From positions 200,449 to 264,448 of the forward strand of contig JANYBV010000038.1 of the NCBI GenBank assembly GCA_025360605.1: a stretch of 64,000 nucleotides of DNA. Direction: 5' to 3'. How positions within the stretch are numbered: position 1 is the stretch's first letter; every line of letters begins with the position of its first letter. The DNA is from Alphaproteobacteria bacterium (GTDB lineage Bacteria; Pseudomonadota; Alphaproteobacteria; Rickettsiales; SXRF01). The translations under genes and the position numbers were made by a program. Under the pieces are notes generated by a model. That model was not told the origin of the DNA. It searched no databases and saw only the letters and a list, made by a program, of their open reading frames with translations. Of the stretch, positions 10,685-20,490 are shown one piece after another.

Positions 10685-10807
10685 GCCAATGGTCTGATGC
10701 CCTGAAGCGGCCTGCGACTTAAGCAGGTGCGTGGATATAAAATGATAATGGATGTTTGAAAGACGTAATAGCCGCGCCACAAGGCCGGCATGATATACAG
10801 AGGATGT

Positions 10808-13696
10808 ATGAGCCAGTTTGACCCCACCACCCCTTTTTTTGCCGGTAACTCGACGTTTATTGAAGAGCTGTATGAGCGTTACCTGCAAAGCCCGCAAAGT
10901 GTTGATGCCAGCTGGCGCGATTTCTTCCGTGATGTAACCAATGGTGCGGCCAGTGTGCAACAGCGCGCTGCATCGTGGACACAAATTAAATCACAGGTGA
11001 TTGGTGCGGTTGAGCAGGCCGATGCCAAACCCGCCGCAGGCAAAGACAAAAAAGTAGTCGGCGGCATTGCGCAGGCCGATGTAGAAAAATTTGCCCATGA
11101 CTCCATTCGTGCGATTATGATGGTGCGCGCGTACCGCGTGCGTGGCCACCTGATGGCAAATCTTGACCCGCTTGGTATTGAAGACCGCAGCCACCATCCA
11201 GAACTCGATCCCGCGCATTACGGCTTCACCGATGCCGACATGGACAAAGAAATTTTCCTTGATGGCAGCATGGGGATCGCCAAGGCAAAACTGCGTGATA
11301 TCGTTGCTATTCTGCAGCGTACCTATTGCGGCAATATCGGTGTGGAATTCATGCACATCCAGCATCCTGAACAGAAGGACTGGATCCAGAAGAAATTTGA
11401 GAATGACCGCGGTAACCTGACCTTCTCGAAAGAAGAAAAAAAAGACATCTGGAATACGCTGATGGAAGTCGAATCCTTCGAGCAGTTCCTGCAGGTGAAA
11501 TATCCCAGCACCAAGCGCTTTTCCGTGCAGGGCGGCGATGCGATGCTTCCGGCGCTTGAAACCATCATCAATAAAAGCGCCAGCCTTGGCGTGAAAGAAA
11601 TTATTTTCGGTATGCCGCACCGTGGCCGCATGAACGTGCTGACCACTACTATGAGAAAGCCGTATGCCGAGCTGCTGTCAATCTTCCACGGCAACCTTGA
11701 TTTCCCTGAATGGGTGGCATCATCGGGTGACGTGAAATACCATCTGGGTACGTCAACCGACCGTGAAACGCCAACTGGTAAAATCCATCTGGCGCTGTTG
11801 TCCAACCCTTCGCATCTGGAAGCGGTGGATCCGGTGGTCGTGGGTAAAGTGCGCGCGAAACTTGATATTCGCGGTGATGAAGAAGATAAAGGCTCGGTGA
11901 TGGGCGTGATGCTGCATGGTGACGCGGCATTTGCCGGTCAAGGTCTTGTGGCTGAAACGCTGGCGTTGTCCGAGCTGCGTGGCTACCGCACGGGTGGTAC
12001 ACTGCACATCATCGTCAATAACCAGATTGGGTTCACCACCTCGCCGAAATATTCGCGCTTTACGCCTTATCCAACCGATATCGCCAAATCCGTGCAGGCT
12101 CCTATTTTCCACGTCAACGGTGATGATCCGGAATCGGTGGTGTATGTGTGCCGCTTGGCGGCGGAATTCCGCCAGCTGTTCAAGCGCGACGCTGTAGTTG
12201 ATATTTTCTGCTACCGCAAATACGGCCATAACGAATCCGATGAACCTATGTTCACCCAGCCTCTGATGTACCGTGCTATTGCTGCGCGTAAACTGCCAGC
12301 TGAAGTGTACTCGGACCGTCTGGTGTCCGAAGGGTTGCTCAGTGATGAGGATGTAAAAGCTAAATTTGCCGAATTTAAATCCTTCTTCGAAAAAGAATAC
12401 GAAGCAGCAAAATCCTTCCAGCCGAACAAGGCCGACTGGCTCGAAGGCCAGTGGTCCGGATTTGAAAAACCAAGCGGTGAACACGCAACCGTCGATACCG
12501 GTGTCGATGTTAAAAAACTCAAAGAAATCGGCTTGGCGTTATCGAAGGAACCGCCGATTAAAGCCAATTCCAAAATCATTCGCCAGCTGGAAGCCAAGCG
12601 TAAAATGATGGAAACGGGCGCAGGCATCGACTGGGCGATGGGTGAAGCGCTTTCTTTCGGCAGCTTGCTGAAAGAGGGTTACGGCGTTCGTTTATCCGGT
12701 CAGGATTGCGGCCGCGGTACGTTCTCGCACCGTCATTCGGTGCTGGTTGATCAGGATACCGAACAACGTTATGTCCCGCTCAATAACCTTGGCGGCGAAC
12801 AGAAAAACTACGAAGTCATCGACAGTTCGTTGTCTGAATTTGCCATCTTGGGTTATGAGTATGGCTACAGTCTCGGCCAGCCGAATTACCTGACGTTGTG
12901 GGAAGGCCAGTTCGGCGATTTCGCCAACGGCGCGCAGGTGATTATCGACCAGTTTATTTCCTCCGGTGAAGTTAAATGGCTGCGTATGTCCGGCCTCGTC
13001 ATGCTGTTGCCGCACGGGTATGAAGGCCAAGGCCCTGAGCATAGCTCGGCGCGTCTGGAGCGTTATTTGCAGCTGTGTGCAGAAGATAACATGCAGGTGG
13101 TCAACTGCACCACTCCTGCCAATTATTTCCATGTGTTGCGCCGCCAGCTGATCCGCAAGTTCCGCAAACCATTGATCGTCATGACACCGAAGTCGCTGCT
13201 GCGTCATAAGCTTGCCGTATCCGCGCTTGCCGACATGGGCAAGGGAACGTCGTTCCAGCGTGTGATTCCTGAAACCGAAAAGCTGGTGAAGGACGACAAG
13301 GTGCGCCGCGTCGTCGTAACGTCCGGTAAGGTGTATTATGATCTGTTTGAAGAGCGTCAGAACCGCAAGATGGACGATGTGGCGATTGTACGCATGGAAC
13401 AATATTACCCCTTCCCTGCGCGTGAACTGAAGGCCGAACTTTCGCGTTACAAAAATGCCGAGATCGTCTGGTGTCAGGAAGAACCGCAGAACATGGGCGC
13501 GTGGGGCTTTGTTGCATCGCGCATCGAAGATGTCATGGAATCGATCGGCCGTAGCGACCGCTTGCGTTATGCCGGACGGCCAGAAGCAGCCTCACCTGCG
13601 GCAGGCTATATGAAAATTCATGAAAAAGAGCAAAAAGCGCTGGTGGAGATGGCTTTACAATCCACAGTAACAAAGCTAAAAGCAGCTAAGGCATAG
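10808..13696 (+). CDS. sucA: 2-Oxoglutarate dehydrogenase E1 component
   Basis: Thiamine-diphosphate decarboxylase of the 2-oxoglutarate dehydrogenase complex. I start it at the second ATG (10808), preceded by AGAGGATGT; an ATG at 10790 would add six residues. The N-terminus FFAGNSTFIEELYERYL is the E2-binding leader. MPHRGRMN at about 269-276 and HGDAAFAGQG at about 370-379 are the TPP and metal sites, and the transketolase-like pyrimidine and C-terminal domains follow. The 962-residue length is normal. It is coupled to sucB by an 18-nt gap with a clear ribosome binding site. Confidence 0.97.
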   Translation: MSQFDPTTPFFAGNSTFIEELYERYLQSPQSVDASWRDFFRDVTNGAASVQQRAASWTQIKSQVIGAVEQADAKPAAGKDKKVVGGIAQADVEKFAHDSIRAIMMVRAYRVRGHLMANLDPLGIEDRSHHPELDPAHYGFTDADMDKEIFLDGSMGIAKAKLRDIVAILQRTYCGNIGVEFMHIQHPEQKDWIQKKFENDRGNLTFSKEEKKDIWNTLMEVESFEQFLQVKYPSTKRFSVQGGDAMLPALETIINKSASLGVKEIIFGMPHRGRMNVLTTTMRKPYAELLSIFHGNLDFPEWVASSGDVKYHLGTSTDRETPTGKIHLALLSNPSHLEAVDPVVVGKVRAKLDIRGDEEDKGSVMGVMLHGDAAFAGQGLVAETLALSELRGYRTGGTLHIIVNNQIGFTTSPKYSRFTPYPTDIAKSVQAPIFHVNGDDPESVVYVCRLAAEFRQLFKRDAVVDIFCYRKYGHNESDEPMFTQPLMYRAIAARKLPAEVYSDRLVSEGLLSDEDVKAKFAEFKSFFEKEYEAAKSFQPNKADWLEGQWSGFEKPSGEHATVDTGVDVKKLKEIGLALSKEPPIKANSKIIRQLEAKRKMMETGAGIDWAMGEALSFGSLLKEGYGVRLSGQDCGRGTFSHRHSVLVDQDTEQRYVPLNNLGGEQKNYEVIDSSLSEFAILGYEYGYSLGQPNYLTLWEGQFGDFANGAQVIIDQFISSGEVKWLRMSGLVMLLPHGYEGQGPEHSSARLERYLQLCAEDNMQVVNCTTPANYFHVLRRQLIRKFRKPLIVMTPKSLLRHKLAVSALADMGKGTSFQRVIPETEKLVKDDKVRRVVVTSGKVYYDLFEERQNRKMDDVAIVRMEQYYPFPARELKAELSRYKNAEIVWCQEEPQNMGAWGFVASRIEDVMESIGRSDRLRYAGRPEAASPAAGYMKIHEKEQKALVEMALQSTVTKLKAAKA

Positions 13697-13714
13697 AGAA
13701 TAAAAGGAGTTATC

Positions 13715-14917
13715 ATGGCCGGAGAAATTATTGTCCCATCACTCGGGGAATCGGTAAGCGAAGCAACCATTGCCAAATGGTTCAAAAAAGTGGGCGATGC
13801 TATTGCGCAGGACGAGCCGTTGCTCGAACTTGAAACCGATAAGGTGACACTCGAAGTGAATGCACCTGCTGGCGGAAAACTAAAAGAAATCAAAATTGCC
13901 GAAGGAAAAACCGTTGAGGTGGGCACGTTGCTTGGCCTGATCGAAGTGGGTGCTGCGGGTGCAAAGTCTGCGCCGGCTGCTGCGGCTCCTGCCAAGGTGG
14001 AAGCTCCTAAATCCGATCCGCATAAAGCCATTCCACATCCTATGGCTGCTGCCAAAGGCGCTGTGCAGAATCCGCCTGCCGTGCGTAAAATGCTCGAAGA
14101 AACCGGCATCAACCCGTCGTCCATTCCCGCTACCGGTAAAGATGGCCGCCTGACCAAGGGCGATGTGCTGGCGGCTGGTTCGGCTGCACCGGTGGCTTCA
14201 TCAGCACCCGTTGCTGGCCGCAAAGAAGAACGCGTAAAAATGTCCAAGCTGCGTCAGGTGATTGCAAAACGCCTGAAAGAATCGCAGAACACCGCCGCTA
14301 TCCTCACCACCTTCAATGAAATTGACATGAGCAACGTCATTGCGTTTCGCAATGACTACAAGGATGCGTTCGAGAAAAAATACGGTCTGCGCCTTGGTTT
14401 CATGGGATTTTTCGTCAAAGCCGCCTGTCAGGCGCTGAAGGAAATTCCAGCGGTAAACGCCACTATCGATGGTGATGAGCTGATCTATAAAAACTACTGC
14501 GACGTGGGTGTTGCGGTAGGCACCGATCAAGGGCTGGTGGTTCCTGTGGTTCGCAATGCCGACTCGATGAGCATCATGGAAATCGAGGCGGAAATCGCCC
14601 GTCTGGCGAAAAAAGCGCGTGACGGCAGCCTGACCATGGGTGATTTATCGGGCGGCACGTTCACCGTGTCCAACGGTGGTGTCTATGGTTCGCTGATGTC
14701 CACCCCGATTATCAATCCTCCGCAATCCGGTATTCTCGGCATGCATAAAACCGAAGAACGTCCTGTTGCTGTCAAAGGTCAGGTTGTGATCCGCCCGATG
14801 ATGTACGTGGCGCTGTCGTATGACCACCGTATCATTGACGGCAAAGAATCGGTGACGTTCCTTGTGCGTATCAAGGAAGCGATCGAAGATCCAAGAAGGC
14901 TATTGCTCGGCCTATAG
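13715..14917 (+). CDS. sucB: 2-Oxoglutarate dehydrogenase E2, dihydrolipoyl succinyltransferase
   Basis: Core of the 2-oxoglutarate dehydrogenase complex. Single lipoyl domain (about 1-77) with the lipoylated lysine K43 in [10 protein letters not shown], an Ala/Pro-rich linker (about 80-115), a peripheral-subunit-binding domain (about 119-152, [13 protein letters not shown]), a second short linker, and the acyltransferase domain with the catalytic pair H371 and D375 in [12 protein letters not shown]. 400 residues. The ribosome binding site AAAGGAG is strong. A 335-residue oxygenase gene starts only 8 nt after the stop, before lpdA. Confidence 0.97.
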   Translation: MAGEIIVPSLGESVSEATIAKWFKKVGDAIAQDEPLLELETDKVTLEVNAPAGGKLKEIKIAEGKTVEVGTLLGLIEVGAAGAKSAPAAAAPAKVEAPKSDPHKAIPHPMAAAKGAVQNPPAVRKMLEETGINPSSIPATGKDGRLTKGDVLAAGSAAPVASSAPVAGRKEERVKMSKLRQVIAKRLKESQNTAAILTTFNEIDMSNVIAFRNDYKDAFEKKYGLRLGFMGFFVKAACQALKEIPAVNATIDGDELIYKNYCDVGVAVGTDQGLVVPVVRNADSMSIMEIEAEIARLAKKARDGSLTMGDLSGGTFTVSNGGVYGSLMSTPIINPPQSGILGMHKTEERPVAVKGQVVIRPMMYVALSYDHRIIDGKESVTFLVRIKEAIEDPRRLLLGL

Positions 14918-14925
14918 AGCATTAT

Positions 14926-15933
14926 ATGCTGCGTTTCGTCACGAATATCATTCTGTCCAATCCCTCTAAGCCGGAGGTGCCGGTGATTAAAACCACCGCG
15001 ATTGTAACCGATGATGATTTTAGTCTGGCGGTTGGCGCACAAGTAGCCGAACAGCTGAAACTCGAACAGATCACCCTGCGTGAAACCATCGATATGCGCG
15101 ATTCTATCGTTCGCCTTGTGCCGTATATGGGGCCGGTGCGTGTGACGCTGGGGAATAAGGAAGCCTTTGTCGGGGTACTCAACTGCGCCGATGGCGTGGT
15201 GATCGGCAGGCAGCTGGCAGAAGAACTTGGTATCCGTGATGCCCGTCCCGCCGAAACGTTGCCCGCGCCGGTGCGTTTGCTGCAAGAAGAGTCGGCTCAG
15301 CAGATCATGACGGTCGAGCATGCCATTGATAGCGAAATCATCCATACCATCCGTGAGTATGGTTTTACCCAGCCGCGCAAAGAAGCGCATGTGGCGGGGG
15401 CGGACACCACCAAGGGATTCTTGCGCAAAGACATCCGCGATTCCTACAAGATCGAGATCAATCCCCAGATGTCACAGTATCTCAAAGAGGTGATGTACCA
15501 GCTGATGGTGAAGCATGTTGAACCGTTTTATGGCGTGGAAATTGACTGGTGGGAGCCACCTTTTTTGCTGCTCTACCTCAAAGACGGCCATTACTCGGTG
15601 CATGCCGATGCGTCGCGCCGTGTGACCAAACCTGACGGAGAACACCAATGGGACCGCAGCCTTGACCGTGATATCAGTATCATATTGTACATAAACGATG
15701 ATTTTATCGGTGGAAAACTCAATTTTCCTGACCAGCAGATGAAAATTCAGCCCAGCCCCGGATTGTTGGTAGCGTTTCCCTCGACAGGGCAGTATAGGCA
15801 TGCTGCAGAACCTACGGAAAGTGGCGAGCGTTTGGCGCTGGTGACGTGGGCTGCGGTTAAAGGGTCGCCGCGTGTGCGCGAGCGGCCGAGCGGAAACAGA
15901 CATTTTATGAACGATTTGCGTAAAAGCGCGTAG
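14926..15933 (+). CDS. 2-Oxoglutarate/Fe(II)-dependent oxygenase with an unknown N-terminal domain
   Basis: 335 residues. The C-terminal half (about 170-310) has the prolyl-4-hydroxylase-like double-stranded beta-helix pattern: H226 and D228 in YSVHADA, distal H292 in QYRHAAEP, and R302 as the probable 2-oxoglutarate anchor (ERLALVTW). These give a complete H-x-D…H…R set, so it should bind iron and 2-oxoglutarate. Residues 1-120 form a separate segment that I do not recognise. Substrate unknown; hydroxylation of a protein side chain would fit the fold but is inference. It lies between sucB (8 nt) and lpdA (8 nt), so it is almost certainly co-transcribed with the complex that consumes the same co-substrate. 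Confidence 0.82.
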   Translation: MLRFVTNIILSNPSKPEVPVIKTTAIVTDDDFSLAVGAQVAEQLKLEQITLRETIDMRDSIVRLVPYMGPVRVTLGNKEAFVGVLNCADGVVIGRQLAEELGIRDARPAETLPAPVRLLQEESAQQIMTVEHAIDSEIIHTIREYGFTQPRKEAHVAGADTTKGFLRKDIRDSYKIEINPQMSQYLKEVMYQLMVKHVEPFYGVEIDWWEPPFLLLYLKDGHYSVHADASRRVTKPDGEHQWDRSLDRDISIILYINDDFIGGKLNFPDQQMKIQPSPGLLVAFPSTGQYRHAAEPTESGERLALVTWAAVKGSPRVRERPSGNRHFMNDLRKSA

Positions 15934-15941
15934 AGGAGCAT

Positions 15942-17333
15942 ATGACACAGGAATTTGATCTTATTGTTATCGGTGGCGGACCAGGCGGATATGTAGCGGC
16001 AATTCGCGCAGCACAGCTGGGCATGAATGTGGCCTGTGTGGAAATGCGCGGAAGCTTAGGCGGCACCTGCCTCAATGTCGGCTGCATTCCTTCCAAGGCA
16101 TTGCTGAACTCGTCGGAAAAATACGAAGATGCAAAGCTGCATTTTGCCGGACACGGTATCAAGGCCAAGGTCGAACTCGACCTGCCCGTCATGATGGCGC
16201 ACAAGGATAAGGTGGTCATTGATTTGACCAAAGGTATCGAAGGTCTGTTCAAGAAAAACAAGGTGGCATACATCATCGGTAAGGGTGCGATCAAAAGCCC
16301 TACGGAGGTCGTGGTGAACGGCAAGGAAACCCTCAAAACCAAATGCATCCTGATTGCCACCGGTTCGGAAGTGACCCCGCTTCCGGGTGTTGCCGTGGAT
16401 GAAAAACGTATTGTGTCATCCACCGGAGCGTTGGCGCTTGATAAAGTGCCGCAGCATCTGGTCGTGGTTGGCGGCGGTGTTATCGGGCTGGAATTAGGTT
16501 CGGTGTGGCGGCGTTTGGGTGCGAAAGTAACTGTGGTGGAATATATGGACCGCATTGGCGGGGCCATGGATGTGGAACTGGCCAAACAGTTCCAGCGCAT
16601 TCTGGAAAAGCAGGGCATTGAATTCCGCTTGGGCATGAAAGTGGTGGAAGCCGACACACGTGGCAAATCGATCAGCCTTTCGATTGAACCGGCCAAAGGC
16701 GGTGATAAAGAAACGTTGCCGGCGGATGTGGTGCTGGTGGCAATTGGCCGCCGTCCTTACACCAATGGCCTTGGCCTTGAAGGTCTTGGCATCAAGCTCG
16801 ATGAGCGTGGCCGTGTTCCGGTGGATGCGCATTACCAGTCAGCCGTCAAAGGCATTTACGCGATTGGCGATGTGATTGCCGGCCCGATGCTTGCGCACAA
16901 AGCCGAGGACGAAGGCATGGCTGTGGCAGAGATTCTCGCAGGTCAGGCAGGGCACGTTTATTATGATGGCATCCCGAACGTGATTTACACATGGCCGGAA
17001 GTGGCCACTGTCGGCAAAACCGAAGAAGAACTCAAAGCGCTGGGTACAAATTATAAAGTGGGTAAATTCCCGTTCATGGCGAACAGCCGTGGGCGCGCCG
17101 TGGGTGAAACCGATGGCTTTGTCAAAATTCTGGCAGATGCCACGACCGACCGCGTACTGGGGGTTCATATCATCGGGCCGGATGCCGGTACGCTGATCGC
17201 GGAAGCCGCACTGGCACTGGAATACGGTGCGTCGTCCGAGGACATTGCCCGTACCTGCCATGCCCATCCGACCCTGAATGAGGCCGTCAAAGAGGCGGCG
17301 CTGGCGGTGCTGGGTAGGGCAATTCATATTTAA
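15942..17333 (+). CDS. lpdA: Dihydrolipoyl dehydrogenase (E3)
   Basis: FAD enzyme that re-oxidises the lipoyl arm of E2 with NAD. FAD loop IGGGPGGY at about 10-17, redox disulfide C43/C48 in GGTCLNVGCIPSK, NAD loop VVGGGVIGLELG in the middle, and the catalytic H442/E447 in HAHPTLNEAV near the C-terminus. 463 residues, full length. Its place at the end of the suc operon suggests it serves the 2-oxoglutarate complex, though E3 can be shared with pyruvate dehydrogenase. Confidence 0.96.
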   Translation: MTQEFDLIVIGGGPGGYVAAIRAAQLGMNVACVEMRGSLGGTCLNVGCIPSKALLNSSEKYEDAKLHFAGHGIKAKVELDLPVMMAHKDKVVIDLTKGIEGLFKKNKVAYIIGKGAIKSPTEVVVNGKETLKTKCILIATGSEVTPLPGVAVDEKRIVSSTGALALDKVPQHLVVVGGGVIGLELGSVWRRLGAKVTVVEYMDRIGGAMDVELAKQFQRILEKQGIEFRLGMKVVEADTRGKSISLSIEPAKGGDKETLPADVVLVAIGRRPYTNGLGLEGLGIKLDERGRVPVDAHYQSAVKGIYAIGDVIAGPMLAHKAEDEGMAVAEILAGQAGHVYYDGIPNVIYTWPEVATVGKTEEELKALGTNYKVGKFPFMANSRGRAVGETDGFVKILADATTDRVLGVHIIGPDAGTLIAEAALALEYGASSEDIARTCHAHPTLNEAVKEAALAVLGRAIHI

Positions 17334-17397
17334 GTTGAATCCCTTACCGGATTAAAATTTTATATATTTGATATATAAGAAGATTTCTTAAATTGCC

Positions 17398-17426
17398 TTG
17401 AAAAATACGGGGTGAGCTACTATATT
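17398..17426 (+). promoter_or_regulatory. Sigma-70-type promoter for rpoH
   Basis: TTGAAA (17398-17403), a 17-nt spacer, and TATATT (17421-17426) match the housekeeping consensus well. The predicted start is about 17433, giving a leader of only about 10 nt before the rpoH ATG at 17444. The -35 is preceded by CC, so CCTTGAAA also resembles a sigma-32 -35 element, but no CCCCAT-like -10 follows at the right distance. I therefore read it as housekeeping. Confidence 0.6.
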
Positions 17427-17443
17427 ATAGGGCTAGAGGTCGT

Positions 17444-18364
17444 ATGAAACAGAAAATGAATGCTGACTCGGGTACGGATGTGAAGATGGGCGCTGTGGCG
17501 ACCGTGCCGGCGCTTGTATCCTCGGAAGATGGACTGCGCCGTTATTTGCAGGAAATTTCCAAGTTCCCGTTGCTGGAGCCTAAGGAAGAAATCGATTTGT
17601 CCAAGCGCTGGCGTGACCATGGTGATGTCGAAGCGGCACACCGTCTGGTGACCAGCCATCTGCGCCTTGTAGCGAAGATCGCATTTAAATTTCGCGGTTA
17701 TGGCTTGCCGGTGGGCGAGCTGATCGCGGAAGGCAATATCGGGATGATGCAGGCGGTAAAGCGTTTCGATCCCGATAAAGGGTTTCGCTTGGCGACTTAT
17801 GCTATCTGGTGGATTAAAGCGGCTATGCAGGAATATATTCTGCGTTCGTGGTCGATGGTAAAAATCGGTTCCAGCGCGACACAAAAACGCCTGTTCTTCA
17901 ACTTACGCAAAATCAAACAGAGAATCGGCGCGAACGGCGCGATCAGTGAACGTGGCCTTAGCGACGCGCAGGTCGGCGATATTGCCCGCATTCTGGATGT
18001 CAGCGATAAAGACGTGGTCGACATGGACGCACGCATGTCCGGTCATGATGTGTATTTAAACAGCACCGTATCTGCTGACGGCGAAGACGAGAAAATCGAT
18101 TTTCTGGTCACACCGGAAGATAATCAGGAAGTCAGTTTAAGCAACCGTCAGGAGATGGCGGCAAAGCAGGGGCTTCTGCAAAAAGCGCTCACCGCATTAT
18201 CCGAGCGCGAACGCGATATCATTTCCCGCCGCCGCCTTAAAGACGAGCCTGATACGCTCGAGGATTTAAGCCGTGACTATAACATTTCCCGCGAGCGCGT
18301 GCGCCAGATCGAAGTGCGTGCCTTTGAAAAGCTTCAGGCTGAAATGACAGGAGAAGCGGCCTAA
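17444..18364 (+). CDS. rpoH: RNA polymerase sigma-32 factor, heat-shock type
   Basis: Directs RNA polymerase to heat-shock promoters. Region 1.2 begins at LRRYLQEISKFPLL, region 2 has the IAEGNIGMMQAVKRFDP core-binding segment and the YAIWWIKAAMQEYILRSW -10 recognition helix, the RpoH box QKRLFFNLRK follows, and region 4.2 near the C-terminus contains SRERVRQIEVRAFEKL. 306 residues, a normal size. The ATG at 17444 has AGAGGT close upstream. The next gene starts 2 nt after its stop, so the bc1 chaperone gene is co-transcribed. Confidence 0.95.
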   Translation: MKQKMNADSGTDVKMGAVATVPALVSSEDGLRRYLQEISKFPLLEPKEEIDLSKRWRDHGDVEAAHRLVTSHLRLVAKIAFKFRGYGLPVGELIAEGNIGMMQAVKRFDPDKGFRLATYAIWWIKAAMQEYILRSWSMVKIGSSATQKRLFFNLRKIKQRIGANGAISERGLSDAQVGDIARILDVSDKDVVDMDARMSGHDVYLNSTVSADGEDEKIDFLVTPEDNQEVSLSNRQEMAAKQGLLQKALTALSERERDIISRRRLKDEPDTLEDLSRDYNISRERVRQIEVRAFEKLQAEMTGEAA

Positions 18365-18366
18365 GC

Positions 18367-18903
18367 ATGCTCAGTGCCTTCAAGCAGTTCTTTTCCCCTT
18401 CCCCCGTTAAGCAGCAGGCGTATGACGTGTATGTGCAGGTCGTAGCACAGGCGCGGCAGCCGGTTTTTTATTCGAGCTGGCAGGTGGAAGATACGGTTGA
18501 TGGCCGTTTTGATATTATCGTCCTGCATCTGTTCTTGTTGCTGTCACGGATGGAGCTTGAAAAAAATAATCCCGATGTCGAAGAATTCAGCCGCACCCTT
18601 TCGGAAGCATTCTTTGCCGATATGGACCGTTCATTGCGCGAAATGGGCTCCACCGATACGGGCGTGAGCATGCGTATTAAAAACATGGCACAGGCGTTCT
18701 ACGGCCGCATGAAAGCATATAAAGATGCCATTGGCGATGAAACGGCGATGGCCGAAGCGCTGAAGCGTAATGTCTACCGTGAAAAAATCGTCCCGCCGGA
18801 AATTGTCGCCTCCATCGCCGCCTATATTGGCCGCAACGGCAATGCGCTCAAGCAGCAGTCACTGGACGCGATCCAGAAGGGCGCGCTGCGTTTTTGCAGT
18901 TAA
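18367..18903 (+). CDS. Ubiquinol-cytochrome c chaperone family protein (CBP3/UQCC1-like)
   Basis: 178 residues matching the Ubiq_cyt_C_chap family, which in mitochondria aids cytochrome b synthesis for the bc1 complex. Family features seen: the segment PVFYSSWQVEDTVDGRFD near residues 35-52, a leucine-rich helix with LHLFLLLSRM, FFADMDRSLREMG near residues 82-94, and AFYGRMKAY. The alphaproteobacterial function is inferred from the mitochondrial protein. It begins directly after rpoH and ends 5 nt from a convergent gene; no terminator is visible in that space. Confidence 0.85.
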   Translation: MLSAFKQFFSPSPVKQQAYDVYVQVVAQARQPVFYSSWQVEDTVDGRFDIIVLHLFLLLSRMELEKNNPDVEEFSRTLSEAFFADMDRSLREMGSTDTGVSMRIKNMAQAFYGRMKAYKDAIGDETAMAEALKRNVYREKIVPPEIVASIAAYIGRNGNALKQQSLDAIQKGALRFCS

Positions 18904-18907
18904 TCTG

Positions 18908-19675
18908 TTAGGCTAATCCACCCACGGCAATATCAGGAGAAGGTACATGCGAAGAATTGAAGCTGCCAACGCGTGCGGCCGTAGCGGTGTAGGCGTTGAT
19001 GAACGCCCGCTGGGCATTGTCGGGGCGTGCCGACGGCTCCGCGCTTGTTGGCGTAGGCTCGGCACTGGCGGCATCAGAGGATGATTTTTTGGTTGTCGGG
19101 CGGGTCTCTTCCACGGGGGCGGCTTCCACAGCCTGAACGGCTACCTGTGCCGTAGTCTCCGGCTTCAAAATTTCAACAGGAGGCTGCGGGGTTTCCACGA
19201 CCTGAGGGGCTGATTTTTCGCTTTGCAGGATTTGCCCGAAGATACTGGAAGGCCCATCCTGTGGTTTCTGGGCATTACTTGGTTTGTATTTGACGTTACC
19301 ATTGGCGACCAGCTTTTCATACTGCACCAGAATGCCTTGCGTTTCCGGTGAACCGTCCTGCGCGGCAAGCTGAGCCACAAACGTAGATTGCACGCCTGAA
19401 CTGAGTGAGGCGGACACGCTGCGTTGCTGTTGCGCTAAAAAAGCACTGCTGCCTGATTCGGTGAGACTGGTATCGGTTGCCACGTCAGCGGGTGATTGTT
19501 GCTGTTGGCTGACGATGGTGGTATTGGCTTGGGTGTTATTTTCGATCTGTGCGTTGGACACCGAAGGGGCGACATTATCATACGGCACGCGCGCGACATT
19601 CGTGCCCGGTATCGTTGTATTAACGAGGGGAGTTTGGAAACTGAATGTATTTGTACTTGCTACAACAGGTAACAT
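18908..19675 (-). CDS. Low-complexity hypothetical protein
   Basis: 255 residues, not recognised. Composition is dominated by Ala, Ser, Thr, Gln, Pro and Glu, with no signal peptide or membrane segment, so much of it is likely disordered. It contains short Gln runs (SQQQQSP, LAQQQ), a central Pro/Glu/Val-rich stretch (about 150-215), and a slightly more ordered C-terminal segment with QRAFINAYTATAARVGS. The reading frame is open for its whole length against two converging neighbours, and no better frame exists there. Convergent with the bc1 chaperone gene. It could be a surface-exposed or flagellar-type accessory protein, but nothing shows this. Confidence 0.55.
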   Translation of the reverse strand: MLPVVASTNTFSFQTPLVNTTIPGTNVARVPYDNVAPSVSNAQIENNTQANTTIVSQQQQSPADVATDTSLTESGSSAFLAQQQRSVSASLSSGVQSTFVAQLAAQDGSPETQGILVQYEKLVANGNVKYKPSNAQKPQDGPSSIFGQILQSEKSAPQVVETPQPPVEILKPETTAQVAVQAVEAAPVEETRPTTKKSSSDAASAEPTPTSAEPSARPDNAQRAFINAYTATAARVGSFNSSHVPSPDIAVGGLA

Positions 19676-19847
19676 AGTTTTATTTTACTCTTCCCTATTT
19701 CTAACAGGTTAACGTATTTATTAATAAAAGTCAATAAAAACAACTGCTAAGCGTAAAATGCCATCTAAAAGAGCGTAAAATCGTCATCGTCTTTATAGAA
19801 TATTAACCTATTTTTTTGCTACAAACTATTTTATATATTTGAAAAAT

Positions 19848-20483
19848 ATGAAGAAAATCTTTTTTGTCCTCCTCGCCCTCCTCGTATTGGTCACATCGGT
19901 ACAAATCTGGGTTAACCGTGACCAGACCGGTCAGAAAAACGCCATGGAATCGGTTTCCAAGCAAGATTCTACCCCGATTGGCGGGGCGTTTACGCTTGTC
20001 GATCAGGAAGGAAAAACACGGCATGACACCGATTTTCGTGGCCAGATTCTACTTGTAGCATTTGGTTTCACGCATTGTCCTGATATCTGTCCGGTGACGG
20101 TGGCAACGCTATCGAAAACCATGGAGCAGTTGCAGGCGAAATCCGCGCAGGTTACGCCGTTGTTCATTACCATTGATCCCCAGCGCGACACATCGGAAGT
20201 GATGAAGGAGTTCCTGAGCAATTTTGATAAGCGCATTGTCGGACTGACGGGCACAGAATTGCAGATTAAACAGGTGGCGGATGCCTATAAAATTTACTAC
20301 GCTCGCGCTCAGGAAGAGGCCAACAATAAAACAGATCTGGCCGGAAAAAATACGCCGGATTACAATGTCGATCACTCCGGTTATATTTACATGATGGGCA
20401 AAGACGGGCAGTTTATGCGTGTGTTTGCCTATAATGTGCCGGAGCAGGAAATTATCAGCGCTGTCGAGGCAGCAATACAATAG
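19848..20483 (+). CDS. SCO1/SenC family copper chaperone
   Basis: Thioredoxin-fold protein, anchored in the inner membrane and facing the periplasm, that delivers copper to the CuA site of cytochrome c oxidase. An N-terminal anchor spans residues 3-20. The copper ligands C77 and C81 are in FTHCPDICP, with H176 in NVDHSGYIYMMG, so the set is complete. I start it at the ATG at 19848 (211 residues); a TTG 9 nt upstream is less likely. No good ribosome binding site is visible. No oxidase genes are nearby. gmk begins 7 nt after its stop. Confidence 0.9.
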   Translation: MKKIFFVLLALLVLVTSVQIWVNRDQTGQKNAMESVSKQDSTPIGGAFTLVDQEGKTRHDTDFRGQILLVAFGFTHCPDICPVTVATLSKTMEQLQAKSAQVTPLFITIDPQRDTSEVMKEFLSNFDKRIVGLTGTELQIKQVADAYKIYYARAQEEANNKTDLAGKNTPDYNVDHSGYIYMMGKDGQFMRVFAYNVPEQEIISAVEAAIQ

Positions 20484-20490
20484 GTTAGCT

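Noticed and set aside
10790-10807. SucA start at 10790
   Set aside because: The second ATG at 10808 has a proper ribosome binding site and gives the typical N-terminus.
17398-17426. Sigma-32 autoregulated promoter for rpoH
   Set aside because: Only the -35 fits; the -10 is a clear housekeeping TATATT with 17-nt spacing.
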